Below are positions 1 to 6,532 of a DNA stretch of 6,748 nucleotides, one piece after another. How positions within the stretch are numbered: position 1 is the first letter of the stretch; every line of letters begins with the position of its first letter. The notes under the pieces are model-generated. The model was not told the origin of the DNA and did no database searches. It saw only the letters and a list, made by a program, of their open reading frames with translations. This DNA comes from an uncultured Flavobacteriaceae bacterium (GTDB lineage Bacteria > Bacteroidota > Bacteroidia > Flavobacteriales > Flavobacteriaceae), in assembly GCA_945788155.1 (NCBI GenBank), contig CALZKX010000377.1:1-6748 (forward strand). The letters run 5' to 3'. The position numbers were made by a program, and so were the translations under genes.

Positions 1-326
1 ATGTTTCTGGTTACTACGATTTGTTACTTGGAGAAGAAACTGGAAGATATATGTTTAGAATTGTGGCTTTAAAAGAAATTTTAAACCATCCCGACAAATA
101 TGGTTTTAATTTTAGGCACAAAGATTTGTACACGCCTATTCCAACCTTTAAAGTTGCAGTAGATACTGCTGTGGCTGATTTTGTAAAATTTTCTGAACAA
201 TTTGGTATTAACTATAAAATACTAAAATTGCACAACCCTTGGTTGCGCGAACCACATCTTAATAATAAATCCCGTAAGGAATACTTTATAGAAATTCCAG
301 AAGAAGGTCACTACTCAAAACCTTGA
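1..326 (+). CDS. Lytic murein transglycosylase (MltD-like), C-terminal part
   Basis: This is the 3' end of a gene that begins before the window; the reading frame is open from base 3 and stops with TGA at 324-326. The first visible residues read SGYYDLLLGEETGRYMFR, followed by IVALKEIL. This matches the stretch just after the catalytic core in MltD-type (GH23) transglycosylases, where an ET-x-RY motif precedes a conserved LALKEI helix. The rest (KDLYTPIP, then GINYKILKLHNPWLR and a final YFIEIP strand) resembles the short C-terminal extension of Bacteroidota members. Such enzymes cleave the MurNAc-GlcNAc bond of peptidoglycan in the periplasm, leaving 1,6-anhydro ends. The catalytic glutamate and the export signal lie outside the window, so activity cannot be judged. 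There is no LysM repeat in the visible part. It converges on the next gene with only 12 bases between stop codons. Confidence 0.8.
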   Translation, partial: VSGYYDLLLGEETGRYMFRIVALKEILNHPDKYGFNFRHKDLYTPIPTFKVAVDTAVADFVKFSEQFGINYKILKLHNPWLREPHLNNKSRKEYFIEIPEEGHYSKP

Positions 327-338
327 TAATAAATGTTC

Positions 339-917
339 TTATCTTTTACTTTTACGATGTTGCCTCGAAGAAGTAGGGCTTCCATAATGTTGCTTTGGAA
401 TTGAAGCGCGTTTCATTTGCTCTTTCATCATTTTTATTTGATCTGCTAGCATATCACGTTTATCAAGCTTTTGTGCTTCACTCAATAATTTTTGGGCTTC
501 CTGTTTGCGACGTTTGCTAAAGGCGATTCCAGCTAAATTCAATTTAGCCATTGCCATATCATGATCCATTGATAAGCCTAAAGACACAGCGTTTTTAAAA
601 TATTTTTCGGCTTCATTCATATTTGTTTGTGAAACCATAATCCCATTTAAATAGTTATAATAACCTTGCTGCTTTCTTGTTAAAGCAGAATTCGGGTACT
701 TAATTTTGTCTAACCATTTTTTAGCACCATCAAAATCCTGCTTTCTTAATTTTAAAAACGCAAGAAGAATAAACTCGTTTTTAAAATATAGAAACACAAA
801 AATTGAAGATAGTAACACAAACATAATTCCATTGCCAATAAAGCCTTCTACGAATTGGTATATAGCGTATGCAAAGATTAAAAGGGCAAGAATTAACTTA
901 ATAATTTTATTGTACAT
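339..917 (-). CDS. Membrane-anchored tetratricopeptide repeat protein
   Basis: A 192-residue protein with two hydrophobic segments near the N-terminus (about residues 5-23 and 30-53), then a soluble helical region. Residues about 52-75, 82-115 and 118-153 fit degenerate TPR units: the pattern YYNYLNGIMVSQTNMNEAEK followed by YFKNAV is a good TPR helix pair, and KLNLAGIAFSKRRKQEAQKL another. The C-terminus (about 170-192) is very basic and low in complexity, rich in R, K, S, Q and H. TPR regions bind other proteins, so this is probably a scaffold at the inner membrane; its partner is unknown. The ATG at 915-917 is chosen because it sits at the start of the first membrane helix and about 25 bases downstream of a TACCTTTG promoter box. 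It is transcribed divergently from rpmH and appears to be a single-gene unit. No specific function can be assigned. Confidence 0.75.
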   Translation of the reverse strand: MYNKIIKLILALLIFAYAIYQFVEGFIGNGIMFVLLSSIFVFLYFKNEFILLAFLKLRKQDFDGAKKWLDKIKYPNSALTRKQQGYYNYLNGIMVSQTNMNEAEKYFKNAVSLGLSMDHDMAMAKLNLAGIAFSKRRKQEAQKLLSEAQKLDKRDMLADQIKMMKEQMKRASIPKQHYGSPTSSRQHRKSKR

Positions 918-941
918 TTTAATTGATTAAAATTAAGAGTG

Positions 942-949
942 CAAAGGTA
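942..949 (-). promoter_or_regulatory. Probable -7 box (TACCTTTG) of the TPR gene
   Basis: Read on the minus strand this is TACCTTTG, an exact match to the Bacteroidota -7 consensus TAnnTTTG, followed by C. It lies 24 bases upstream of the ATG, giving a short leader. No TTG/TTTG -33 element is found at the usual 19-21 base distance; that stretch is pure A/T. The assignment therefore rests on the -7 box and its position. Confidence 0.5.
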
Positions 950-983
950 GTAAAAACAATTAAAAATATTTTTAATTTTAGGC

Positions 984-1013
984 TTGTCAAATAAAAAAGG
1001 CTTTGTATATTTG
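984..1013 (+). promoter_or_regulatory. Promoter of rpmH (TTG-N19-TATATTTG)
   Basis: A -33 TTG at 984-986 is followed after 19 bases by TATATTTG at 1006-1013, then CA. Both elements and the spacing fit the sigma-ABfr promoter consensus of Bacteroidota (TTTG/TTG, 17-23 bases, TAnnTTTG). Transcription should start near 1018-1021, giving a leader of about 55-60 bases before the rpmH ATG. It points away from the TPR gene promoter on the other strand, about 35 bases to the left. Confidence 0.75.
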
Positions 1014-1022
1014 CACCCAGTT

Positions 1023-1038
1023 TTGAGATAGCTCTCAA
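1023..1038 (+). promoter_or_regulatory. Small hairpin at the 5' end of the rpmH leader
   Basis: TTGAGA (1023-1028) and TCTCAA (1033-1038) are perfect complements around a TAGC loop. The predicted transcription start is only a few bases upstream, so the mRNA would begin with a 6-bp stem. It may stabilise the transcript or take part in ribosomal protein control; both ideas are inference. A 6-bp stem can occur by chance. Confidence 0.35.
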
Positions 1039-1076
1039 CTTGAAAAAAGAATATTAGTTTATAAAAATATAAGACA

Positions 1077-1238
1077 ATGCCAAAAAGAACATTTCAGCCA
1101 TCAAAGAGAAAGAGAAAAAACAAGCATGGTTTCAGGGAAAGAATGGCATCTGCTAATGGTAGAAAAGTACTTGCACGTAGAAGAGCAAAGGGAAGAAAGA
1201 AATTATCTGTGTCTTCTGAGTTAAAGCATAAAAAATAA
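1077..1238 (+). CDS. rpmH: 50S ribosomal protein L34
   Basis: A 53-residue, strongly basic protein. It begins MPKRTFQPSKRKRKNKHGFR and continues with ERMASANGRKVLARRRAKGR, the hallmark L34 sequence: a TFQPS-x-RKR-x-HGFR-x-RM block followed by a GR-x-VL-x-RRR-x-KGR block. The C-terminus KKLSVSSELKHKK is a few residues longer than in the 46-residue E. coli protein, as is usual in this phylum. L34 is a small rRNA-binding protein of the large ribosomal subunit. The ATG at 1077 follows an A-rich stretch without a Shine-Dalgarno sequence. The gene has its own promoter and a terminator 23 bases after its TAA stop, so it is probably transcribed mainly alone, with carB starting 110 bases further on. 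The usual bacterial neighbours rnpA and dnaA are not adjacent here. Confidence 0.97.
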   Translation: MPKRTFQPSKRKRKNKHGFRERMASANGRKVLARRRAKGRKKLSVSSELKHKK

Positions 1239-1261
1239 TGATTAACAATTGTTAATATATT

Positions 1262-1292
1262 AAAGGTGTTACTGGTCGTAACGCCTTTTTTT
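1262..1292 (+). terminator. Rho-independent terminator after rpmH
   Basis: The arms at 1262-1272 (AAAGGTGTTAC) and 1278-1288 (GTAACGCCTTT) pair over 11 bp with one G-U wobble, around the loop TGGTC. A run of seven T (1286-1292) follows the GC-containing part of the stem. It lies 23 bases after the rpmH stop codon. Confidence 0.85.
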
Positions 1293-1308
1293 ATACCCTG
1301 TCGTTACC

Positions 1309-1316
1309 TATTTTTG
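1309..1316 (+). promoter_or_regulatory. Possible -7 box of carB (TATTTTTG)
   Basis: TATTTTTG fits TAnnTTTG and lies 32 bases before the carB ATG. The -33 position (about 1285-1289) falls in the T-tract of the rpmH terminator and has no TTG, so the promoter would be non-ideal or weak. Readthrough from rpmH is the alternative source of carB transcript. Confidence 0.45.
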
Positions 1317-1348
1317 AAAAATTTTTATAACAACAATAATAAATAACA

Positions 1349-4201
1349 ATGCCGAAAAGAAAAGATTTAAACTCCATTTTAATTATAGGTTCAGGACCAA
1401 TTATTATTGGCCAAGCTTGCGAATTTGATTATTCAGGATCTCAAGCGCTTCGTTCTCTACGCGAAGACGGAATTGAAACTGTTTTAATAAATTCTAACCC
1501 TGCAACAATCATGACAGACCCTTCTATGGCAGATTATGTGTATTTGTTGCCTTTAAATACCAAGTCTATTGTTAAAATACTTAAGGAGCATCCTCAAATT
1601 GATGCGGTATTACCAACAATGGGTGGGCAAACAGCCTTGAATTTATGTATAGAAGCAGATGAAAAAGGAATTTGGGAAGATTTTGGAGTTGAAATTATAG
1701 GTGTCGATATTGATGCCATAAATATTACCGAAGATAGAGAGCAGTTTAGGGAACTCATGTTGAAAATAGGAATTCCTATGGCACCACAAGCCACTGCAAC
1801 ATCGTATTTAAAAGGAAAGGAAATTGCTCAGGAATTTGGATTTCCGTTGGTTATTAGAGCTTCATTTACACTAGGTGGTGCTGGAGCATCTTTTGTTTAT
1901 AAAGAAGAAGATTTTGATGAATTATTAACTCGTGGACTGGAAGTTTCCCCAATTCATGAAGTAATGATTGATAAAGCCTTAATAGGCTGGAAAGAATATG
2001 AACTTGAGCTACTACGTGACGCTAATGATAATGTAGTTATTATCTGTTCCATAGAAAATATGGATCCTATGGGAATTCATACAGGAGACTCAATTACTGT
2101 AGCGCCAGCTATGACATTAAGTGACACAACGTATCAGAGAATGCGTGATATGGCAATACACATGATGCGTAGTATTGGTGATTTTGCTGGAGGTTGTAAC
2201 GTGCAATTTGCCGTAAGCCCAGACGAAAATGAAGATATTATCGCCATTGAAATCAACCCTCGTGTGTCGCGCTCATCTGCGTTAGCGAGTAAAGCTACTG
2301 GATACCCTATAGCAAAAATTGCTGCAAAACTAGCCATTGGTTATCATTTAGATGAGCTTGAAAATCAAATTACTAAATCTACATCAGCCTTATTCGAACC
2401 AACATTAGACTATGTAATTGTTAAAATTCCTCGTTGGAATTTCGATAAATTTGAAGGAAGTGATAGAACCTTGGGGCTGCAAATGAAATCGGTTGGCGAA
2501 GTGATGGGAATTGGACGTTCGTTTCAAGAAGCCCTACATAAAGCAACCCAATCTTTAGAAATAAAACGTAACGGTTTAGGGGCTGATGGGAAAGGATATA
2601 AAGATTACGATCAAATAATAAGCAAGCTAAAATATGCGAGCTGGGATCGTGTATTTGTGATTTATGATGCCATACAAATGGGAATTCCATTGAGCAGGAT
2701 TCACGAAATCACTAAAATAGACATGTGGTTCTTAAAGCAGTATGAGGAATTATACTTCCTTGAGAAAGAAATTTCAAATTTCAATATCGATACCATAGAG
2801 CGTGAACTATTATTGGAGGCTAAACAAAAAGGCTATGGTGATAGACAAATAGCACACATGTTAGGCTGTTTGGAAAGCCAAGTATATAATAAACGAGATG
2901 AGATGAATATTAACCGTGTTTATAAACTTGTAGATACTTGTGCAGCTGAATTTGAGGCAAAAACACCTTATTATTATTCAACCTTTGAAAGCGAAGTTGA
3001 AACTGCTGATGGAAATAAATATTCAGATAACGAAAGCATTATAACCGATAAAAAGAAAATTGTTGTTCTTGGGTCAGGCCCAAATAGGATTGGCCAAGGA
3101 ATCGAGTTTGACTATTGCTGTGTTCACGGTGTGTTGGCAGCTGCAGAGTGTGGTTACGAAACCATTATGATTAACTGTAATCCTGAAACTGTTTCAACCG
3201 ATTTTGATACTGCCGATAAACTATACTTTGAACCCGTATTTTGGGAACATATATACGATATTATTCGTCATGAAAAACCTGAAGGTGTTATTGTGCAGTT
3301 AGGTGGTCAAACAGCATTAAAACTTGCTGAAAAATTAGATCGCTATGGTATAAAAATACTTGGAACAAGTTATCAAGCTTTGGACTTAGCCGAAGATAGA
3401 GGTCATTTTTCGTCGCTTTTAAAAGAACTTAATATTCCTTATCCAGAATTTGATATTGCAACTACTGCTGATGAAGCTTCTGCAATTGCTGATATTTTAG
3501 ATTTTCCAATTTTAGTGCGTCCCTCTTATGTGTTGGGAGGACAAGGAATGAAGATTGTTATTAATAAAGAAGAATTAGAAGAGCACGTTGTCGATTTATT
3601 AAGAAGAATGCCAGGGAATCAATTACTTTTAGATCACTATTTAGATGGTGCCATTGAAGCTGAAGCTGACGCAATTTGTGATGGTGAAAACGTTTATATT
3701 ATTGGTATCATGGAGCATATTGAACCTTGTGGTATCCACTCTGGTGATAGCAATGCAACGCTACCTCCTTTTAATTTAGGAGACTTAGTAATGCAGCAAA
3801 TTAAGGATCATACCAAAAAAATAGCATTAGCACTTAATACTGTTGGTTTAATTAATATTCAATTTGCTATAAAAGATGATATGGTTTACATTATTGAAGC
3901 CAATCCAAGAGCATCAAGAACAGTCCCTTTTATTGCCAAAGCTTATGGAGAGCCTTATGTGAATTATGCAACTAAAGTGATGTTAGGCGAAAAGAAAGTA
4001 ACCGATTTCGATTTTAAACCACATTTGGATGGTTATGCTATTAAGCAACCTGTATTTTCTTTTAATAAATTTCCAAATGTTAATAAACAATTAGGACCAG
4101 AAATGAAGAGCACTGGCGAGAGTATTTTATTTATTGACAGCTTAAAAGACGATAAATTTTATGATTTATATTCTAGACGAAAAATGTATTTAAGTAAGTA
4201 A
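1349..4201 (+). CDS. carB: Carbamoyl-phosphate synthase large subunit, short form
   Basis: Makes carbamoyl phosphate from bicarbonate, ammonia (delivered by the CarA glutaminase) and two ATP, for pyrimidine and arginine synthesis in the cytosol. The 950 residues show the duplicated CarB plan. The first half has GSGPIIIGQACEFDYSG (from about residue 14), NSNPATIMTDP (48-58) and an ATP-grasp domain with R130, R170, E301 and N303, which correspond to E. coli R129, R169, E299 and N301. A helical oligomerisation region spans about 400-560. The second half starts with GSGPNRIGQGIEFDYCC (575 on) and has NCNPETVSTD and an EANPRASRT motif (E850, N852). Both synthetase sites look intact. The protein ends 26 residues after GPEMKSTGE (916-924), so the MGS-like allosteric domain (about 937-1073 in E. 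coli) is missing. The 79 bases to the next gene are too few to hide it. From memory, about 950 residues is usual in flavobacteria. carA is not in the window. Confidence 0.97.
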   Translation: MPKRKDLNSILIIGSGPIIIGQACEFDYSGSQALRSLREDGIETVLINSNPATIMTDPSMADYVYLLPLNTKSIVKILKEHPQIDAVLPTMGGQTALNLCIEADEKGIWEDFGVEIIGVDIDAINITEDREQFRELMLKIGIPMAPQATATSYLKGKEIAQEFGFPLVIRASFTLGGAGASFVYKEEDFDELLTRGLEVSPIHEVMIDKALIGWKEYELELLRDANDNVVIICSIENMDPMGIHTGDSITVAPAMTLSDTTYQRMRDMAIHMMRSIGDFAGGCNVQFAVSPDENEDIIAIEINPRVSRSSALASKATGYPIAKIAAKLAIGYHLDELENQITKSTSALFEPTLDYVIVKIPRWNFDKFEGSDRTLGLQMKSVGEVMGIGRSFQEALHKATQSLEIKRNGLGADGKGYKDYDQIISKLKYASWDRVFVIYDAIQMGIPLSRIHEITKIDMWFLKQYEELYFLEKEISNFNIDTIERELLLEAKQKGYGDRQIAHMLGCLESQVYNKRDEMNINRVYKLVDTCAAEFEAKTPYYYSTFESEVETADGNKYSDNESIITDKKKIVVLGSGPNRIGQGIEFDYCCVHGVLAAAECGYETIMINCNPETVSTDFDTADKLYFEPVFWEHIYDIIRHEKPEGVIVQLGGQTALKLAEKLDRYGIKILGTSYQALDLAEDRGHFSSLLKELNIPYPEFDIATTADEASAIADILDFPILVRPSYVLGGQGMKIVINKEELEEHVVDLLRRMPGNQLLLDHYLDGAIEAEADAICDGENVYIIGIMEHIEPCGIHSGDSNATLPPFNLGDLVMQQIKDHTKKIALALNTVGLINIQFAIKDDMVYIIEANPRASRTVPFIAKAYGEPYVNYATKVMLGEKKVTDFDFKPHLDGYAIKQPVFSFNKFPNVNKQLGPEMKSTGESILFIDSLKDDKFYDLYSRRKMYLSK

Positions 4202-4280
4202 ATACATCATTTTACCGAATTTATTTACCTTAATTAACTGAAATTACTATTTTTACAATTAAATTAATCTCAAACTGACT

Positions 4281-5147
4281 ATGAAGCAAAAATTACTTTT
4301 TTTATTCTTTTCAATATTAATATCTACCTCTGTTTGCGCCCAAACTGTAGGTCAAGTAGATGACTTTGAAGATGGTACAGTACAAGGATGGGTTATTGGT
4401 CTTGCTGGAGGAGCTACACCTCCTAATCCACCAACTAATGAGTCCACAGGAGGTCCAGCAGGTGTTGATGATAATTTTTTGCAGTATGCTTCTACAGGAA
4501 CTTCAGTTGCAGGATCTAAAATGATAATCCAAAATTTTGATAGCAGATGGCTTGGAGACTTTACTACTGCAGGTATCGTTAGAATTAAAATGGACGTTAG
4601 GGTAACTGGAGCAGATTTGGATTTACGGATTACACTTCTAGGTAATGGACATAGAATTAGTACTGCTAATGCAGTGACTGTAACTGCAGGCACTGGGTGG
4701 ACATCAATAATAATCCCAATAAGTGCATCAGATATGGTTTCTGTTCAAGGAGGGAATGCGACAGATGTTGTCAATGCCCTTGCAAGCGTTACCGAAATGA
4801 GAATTTTAAGCAGTCCAACTCCTTCTTGGCAAGGAGAAACTATTGCTGCAACTTTAGATGTAGATAATATTCTAGCTATGGCTGTTTTAAGCACAAAAGA
4901 CAATAAATTAACTAATGCCTTTTCAATTTCACCAAACCCAGGAAGTGATAGACTTAATTTAAAACTATCAAAACTTAATAGCAGTACAACTGTTGAAGTT
5001 TTTGATGTGTTAGGAAAAAAGATTTATGCCGATAAGGTAAATGCAATTACTAAAACCGTAAATGTATCGCAATGGAATAATGGGGTGTATTTAGTAAGAT
5101 TAACAACAGATTCTGGTACACAAACCAAACGCTTTGTAAAGCAATAG
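4281..5147 (+). CDS. T9SS-exported protein with jelly-roll-like domain
   Basis: A 288-residue secreted protein. Residues 1-20 are a Sec signal peptide (MKQK, then a hydrophobic core, cleavage likely after VCA so the mature chain begins with Q21). Residues about 26-200 form a beta-rich domain starting VDDFEDGTVQGWVIG, with STGGPAGVDDNFLQY, a MDVRVTGADLDLRITL strand pair and a closing ATLDVDNI strand. This layout resembles carbohydrate-binding-like jelly-roll folds and, from memory, the repeated domain of some proteobacterial PEP-CTERM proteins. Residues about 214-288 are a type A T9SS sorting domain: SISPNPGSDRLNLKL, VEVFDVLGKKIY, WNNGVYLVRL and the end TKRFVKQ. The protein should cross the outer membrane by T9SS and be released or attached at the surface. 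No catalytic residues are recognised; ligand binding is inferred. Only a weak promoter-like TATTTTTA (4249-4256) precedes it, and no terminator separates it from carB. The ATG at 4281 fits the signal peptide. Confidence 0.85.
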   Translation: MKQKLLFLFFSILISTSVCAQTVGQVDDFEDGTVQGWVIGLAGGATPPNPPTNESTGGPAGVDDNFLQYASTGTSVAGSKMIIQNFDSRWLGDFTTAGIVRIKMDVRVTGADLDLRITLLGNGHRISTANAVTVTAGTGWTSIIIPISASDMVSVQGGNATDVVNALASVTEMRILSSPTPSWQGETIAATLDVDNILAMAVLSTKDNKLTNAFSISPNPGSDRLNLKLSKLNSSTTVEVFDVLGKKIYADKVNAITKTVNVSQWNNGVYLVRLTTDSGTQTKRFVKQ

Positions 5148-5173
5148 TTTTACTTTAATATAAAATTTTATTA

Positions 5174-5201
5174 AGCCATCAGTTTAACTGATGGTTTTTT
5201 T
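5174..5201 (+). terminator. Strong terminator after the T9SS gene
   Basis: CCATCAG (5176-5182) and CTGATGG (5188-5194) form a perfect 7-bp stem with loop TTTAA, and the inverted repeat can be read as 9+9 bases. Seven T follow (5195-5201). It lies 28 bases after the stop codon of the T9SS gene. On the minus strand it falls just beyond the stop of the DUF3307 gene, whose TAA (5202-5200) overlaps the T-run, but the U-tract in that direction is poor, so it is mainly a plus-strand terminator. Confidence 0.88.
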
Positions 5202-5904
5202 ATACAAGCGCCTTAAAAATTAGCCCAACGGCAATTGCAATTCCAAAACTAATAAGAGTGCCAATTAGTATGTATTCGGTAAGTTTACGGTGTTTGGGTT
5301 TTTTTAAATCACCAAAACGGAATACTGATTTTGCAGTTATTAAAAATCCAACAGCTTCCCAATGATTGGTTATAATAAAAATGAACACCAATAAGCGTTC
5401 TAAAATACCTATGTACTTTCCAGCATCTTTTAGGGACTCGTTGTTATTGGTTAATTCTGTTATGTTCCATTTTGTGAAAATGGTTTTCATTATTATGGAA
5501 ACTGGTCGCGTTAAAAATACTAAACAGGTTATTAGTAATAGATGTTGTTCCGAAAATATGATATCTAAATCTAGGGTAGCTTTTGTGTATACAAAATAGG
5601 TTGCCACTATCACTATGATGTGCGAAATTTGGTCTATAAAGAATAAAAGCCGCTTTGTTTTCTTTTTTTGAACGATAAGTTTAACAGCATCAATAATAAG
5701 ATGTGAAAAGCCAACAACTAAAATTACTGGCCAAAGCGATAAATCCCAAAGTATAAGAAATAATAATGCAAAATGTATGGCTATATGAAAGTATAACTTA
5801 GGTGATTTTAGCTTTTTGCTTTCCTTTTCTTTAACCCAATGTACTGGTTGAAGAAAAAAATCGCCTAAAATATGCGCCAATAAAAGTTTTATAAGTAGCA
5901 TCAT
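5200..5904 (-). CDS. DUF3307-family polytopic membrane protein
   Basis: A 234-residue protein with about six hydrophobic segments (roughly 2-20, 40-58, 58-76, 92-108, 120-138, 168-195 and 210-232, some short). Its function is unknown. The N-terminal half carries regularly placed polar residues in or beside the membrane: H11-x3-D15-x3-Q19, H40-x3-H44, H68-x3-D72 and D91-Q92-x2-H95. This HxxxD pattern is what I recognise as DUF3307. The C-terminal part has GKYIGILERLLVF (162-174), AKSVFRF (191-197) and a final EYILIGTLIS helix. The clustered His/Asp residues suggest a metal site in the membrane, possibly a hydrolase, but that is inference. Its ATG overlaps the TGA of the upstream SatD gene as ATGA, so it is probably translationally coupled to it. 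A second ATG follows directly, and the true start could be either. Confidence 0.82.
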   Translation of the reverse strand: MMLLIKLLLAHILGDFFLQPVHWVKEKESKKLKSPKLYFHIAIHFALLFLILWDLSLWPVILVVGFSHLIIDAVKLIVQKKKTKRLLFFIDQISHIIVIVATYFVYTKATLDLDIIFSEQHLLLITCLVFLTRPVSIIMKTIFTKWNITELTNNNESLKDAGKYIGILERLLVFIFIITNHWEAVGFLITAKSVFRFGDLKKPKHRKLTEYILIGTLISFGIAIAVGLIFKALV

Positions 5905-6512
5905 AATAAACTTATTTTATGTCTATACATGTTGTCCAACTCTAATATATGCTCTAAGCCAGCACGTTTTTGACGTTTGCTAATAGCATCTTGTTTTATT
6001 CCTAATATGGACGCTAATTCATGCTGCAAAGCCTTAGGGTTTTCTATGCTTAGTTTTACTATCTCTGCTGAATTTACCGTCCAGTTATCCATAAAGGTTA
6101 AAGCTAATTTAAAATAAAGATTGAGCTCTTCGTCTAACTTAGAATTATTTGTTTTTACACGTAAATTTTGTTTGTCTTTTTTTAGGGTTTCAAAGGTTTC
6201 GCCCGAAAACACAAAAGCTTCTCCGTTTGATTCGCTTACCTTTTTTCCTTGGTATGTTTTGTTGCCAATACCTATAGCAAGCCTTACATCAAGGTTTTTT
6301 ATCATTTTTACGCAAGCTTTTAGATATACGGCATTTATAAAACTATTATTAGTATCGGGTATTTCAATTTGAAAACTATCACCACGGTAAATTTCCCAAA
6401 AAGCGTTATCGTTATTTAGGGTTGATAGCCCCTTTTTGAGCACTTCTATCCATATTTTAGGATTGCTCTGAGTTTTAGATTTAACAATATCTCCAGTGAT
6501 GACACTAGTCAT
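5901..6512 (-). CDS. SatD-family protein with C-terminal helix-turn-helix
   Basis: A 203-residue soluble protein without signal or membrane segments. The N-terminus VITGDIVKSK (4-13), then YRGDSFQIE (42-50), VRLAIGIG (76-83) and SNGEAFVFSGETFE (95-108) are the pattern of the SatD family, named after the sat (secretion and acid tolerance) operon of Streptococcus mutans; the biochemical role is unknown. Residues about 160-186 (HELASILGIKQDAISKRQKR) read as a helix-turn-helix with recognition helix DAISKRQKRAG, so DNA binding is likely. The order of D8, GD at 44-45 and the RLAIGIG strand recalls class III nucleotide cyclases, an inference discussed in the findings. The ATG at 6512 is supported because the conserved ITGDIV motif begins only four residues later and the promoter lies about 40 bases upstream. 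It is the first gene of a two-gene unit with the DUF3307 gene (four-base ATGA overlap) and may regulate its own promoter. Confidence 0.85.
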   Translation of the reverse strand: MTSVITGDIVKSKTQSNPKIWIEVLKKGLSTLNNDNAFWEIYRGDSFQIEIPDTNNSFINAVYLKACVKMIKNLDVRLAIGIGNKTYQGKKVSESNGEAFVFSGETFETLKKDKQNLRVKTNNSKLDEELNLYFKLALTFMDNWTVNSAEIVKLSIENPKALQHELASILGIKQDAISKRQKRAGLEHILELDNMYRHKISLL

Positions 6513-6532
6513 AATAATTTAATTGATTTAAC

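Noticed and set aside
327..338. Terminator between the convergent transglycosylase and TPR genes
   Set aside because: No hairpin of useful length with a U-run could be found in the 12-base gap or its flanks.
706..930. Plus-strand open frame opposite the TPR gene
   Set aside because: It is antisense to the membrane helices of the TPR protein and has no recognisable domain or promoter.
1766..1779. 14-base perfect palindrome ATAGGAATTCCTAT inside carB
   Set aside because: It encodes conserved CarB residues and lacks the N8 spacing of the operator half-sites; likely chance.
1594..2690. Three minus-strand open frames (1594-1794, 2134-2337, 2421-2690)
   Set aside because: All are antisense to conserved CarB coding sequence and resemble no known protein.
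4249..4256. Promoter TATTTTTA before the T9SS gene
   Set aside because: It lacks the final G of TAnnTTTG and has no TTG at the right distance; kept only as a remark in the gene entry.
4202..4280. Remnant of the missing CarB allosteric domain in another frame
   Set aside because: Only 79 A/T-rich bases with stops in all frames, followed at once by the signal peptide of the next gene.
4281..4343. Lipoprotein signal (cysteine 19 near the end of the signal peptide)
   Set aside because: The residues before the cysteine are T-S-V, which do not fit a lipobox, while VCA followed by Q is a good signal peptidase I site and agrees with T9SS export.
4352..4693. Minus-strand open frame of 113 codons
   Set aside because: Antisense shadow of the T9SS protein; its proline-rich composition follows from the opposite strand.
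5366..6372. Plus-strand open frames 5366-5599 and 6121-6372
   Set aside because: Shadows of the DUF3307 and SatD genes, both of which have clear family motifs on the minus strand.
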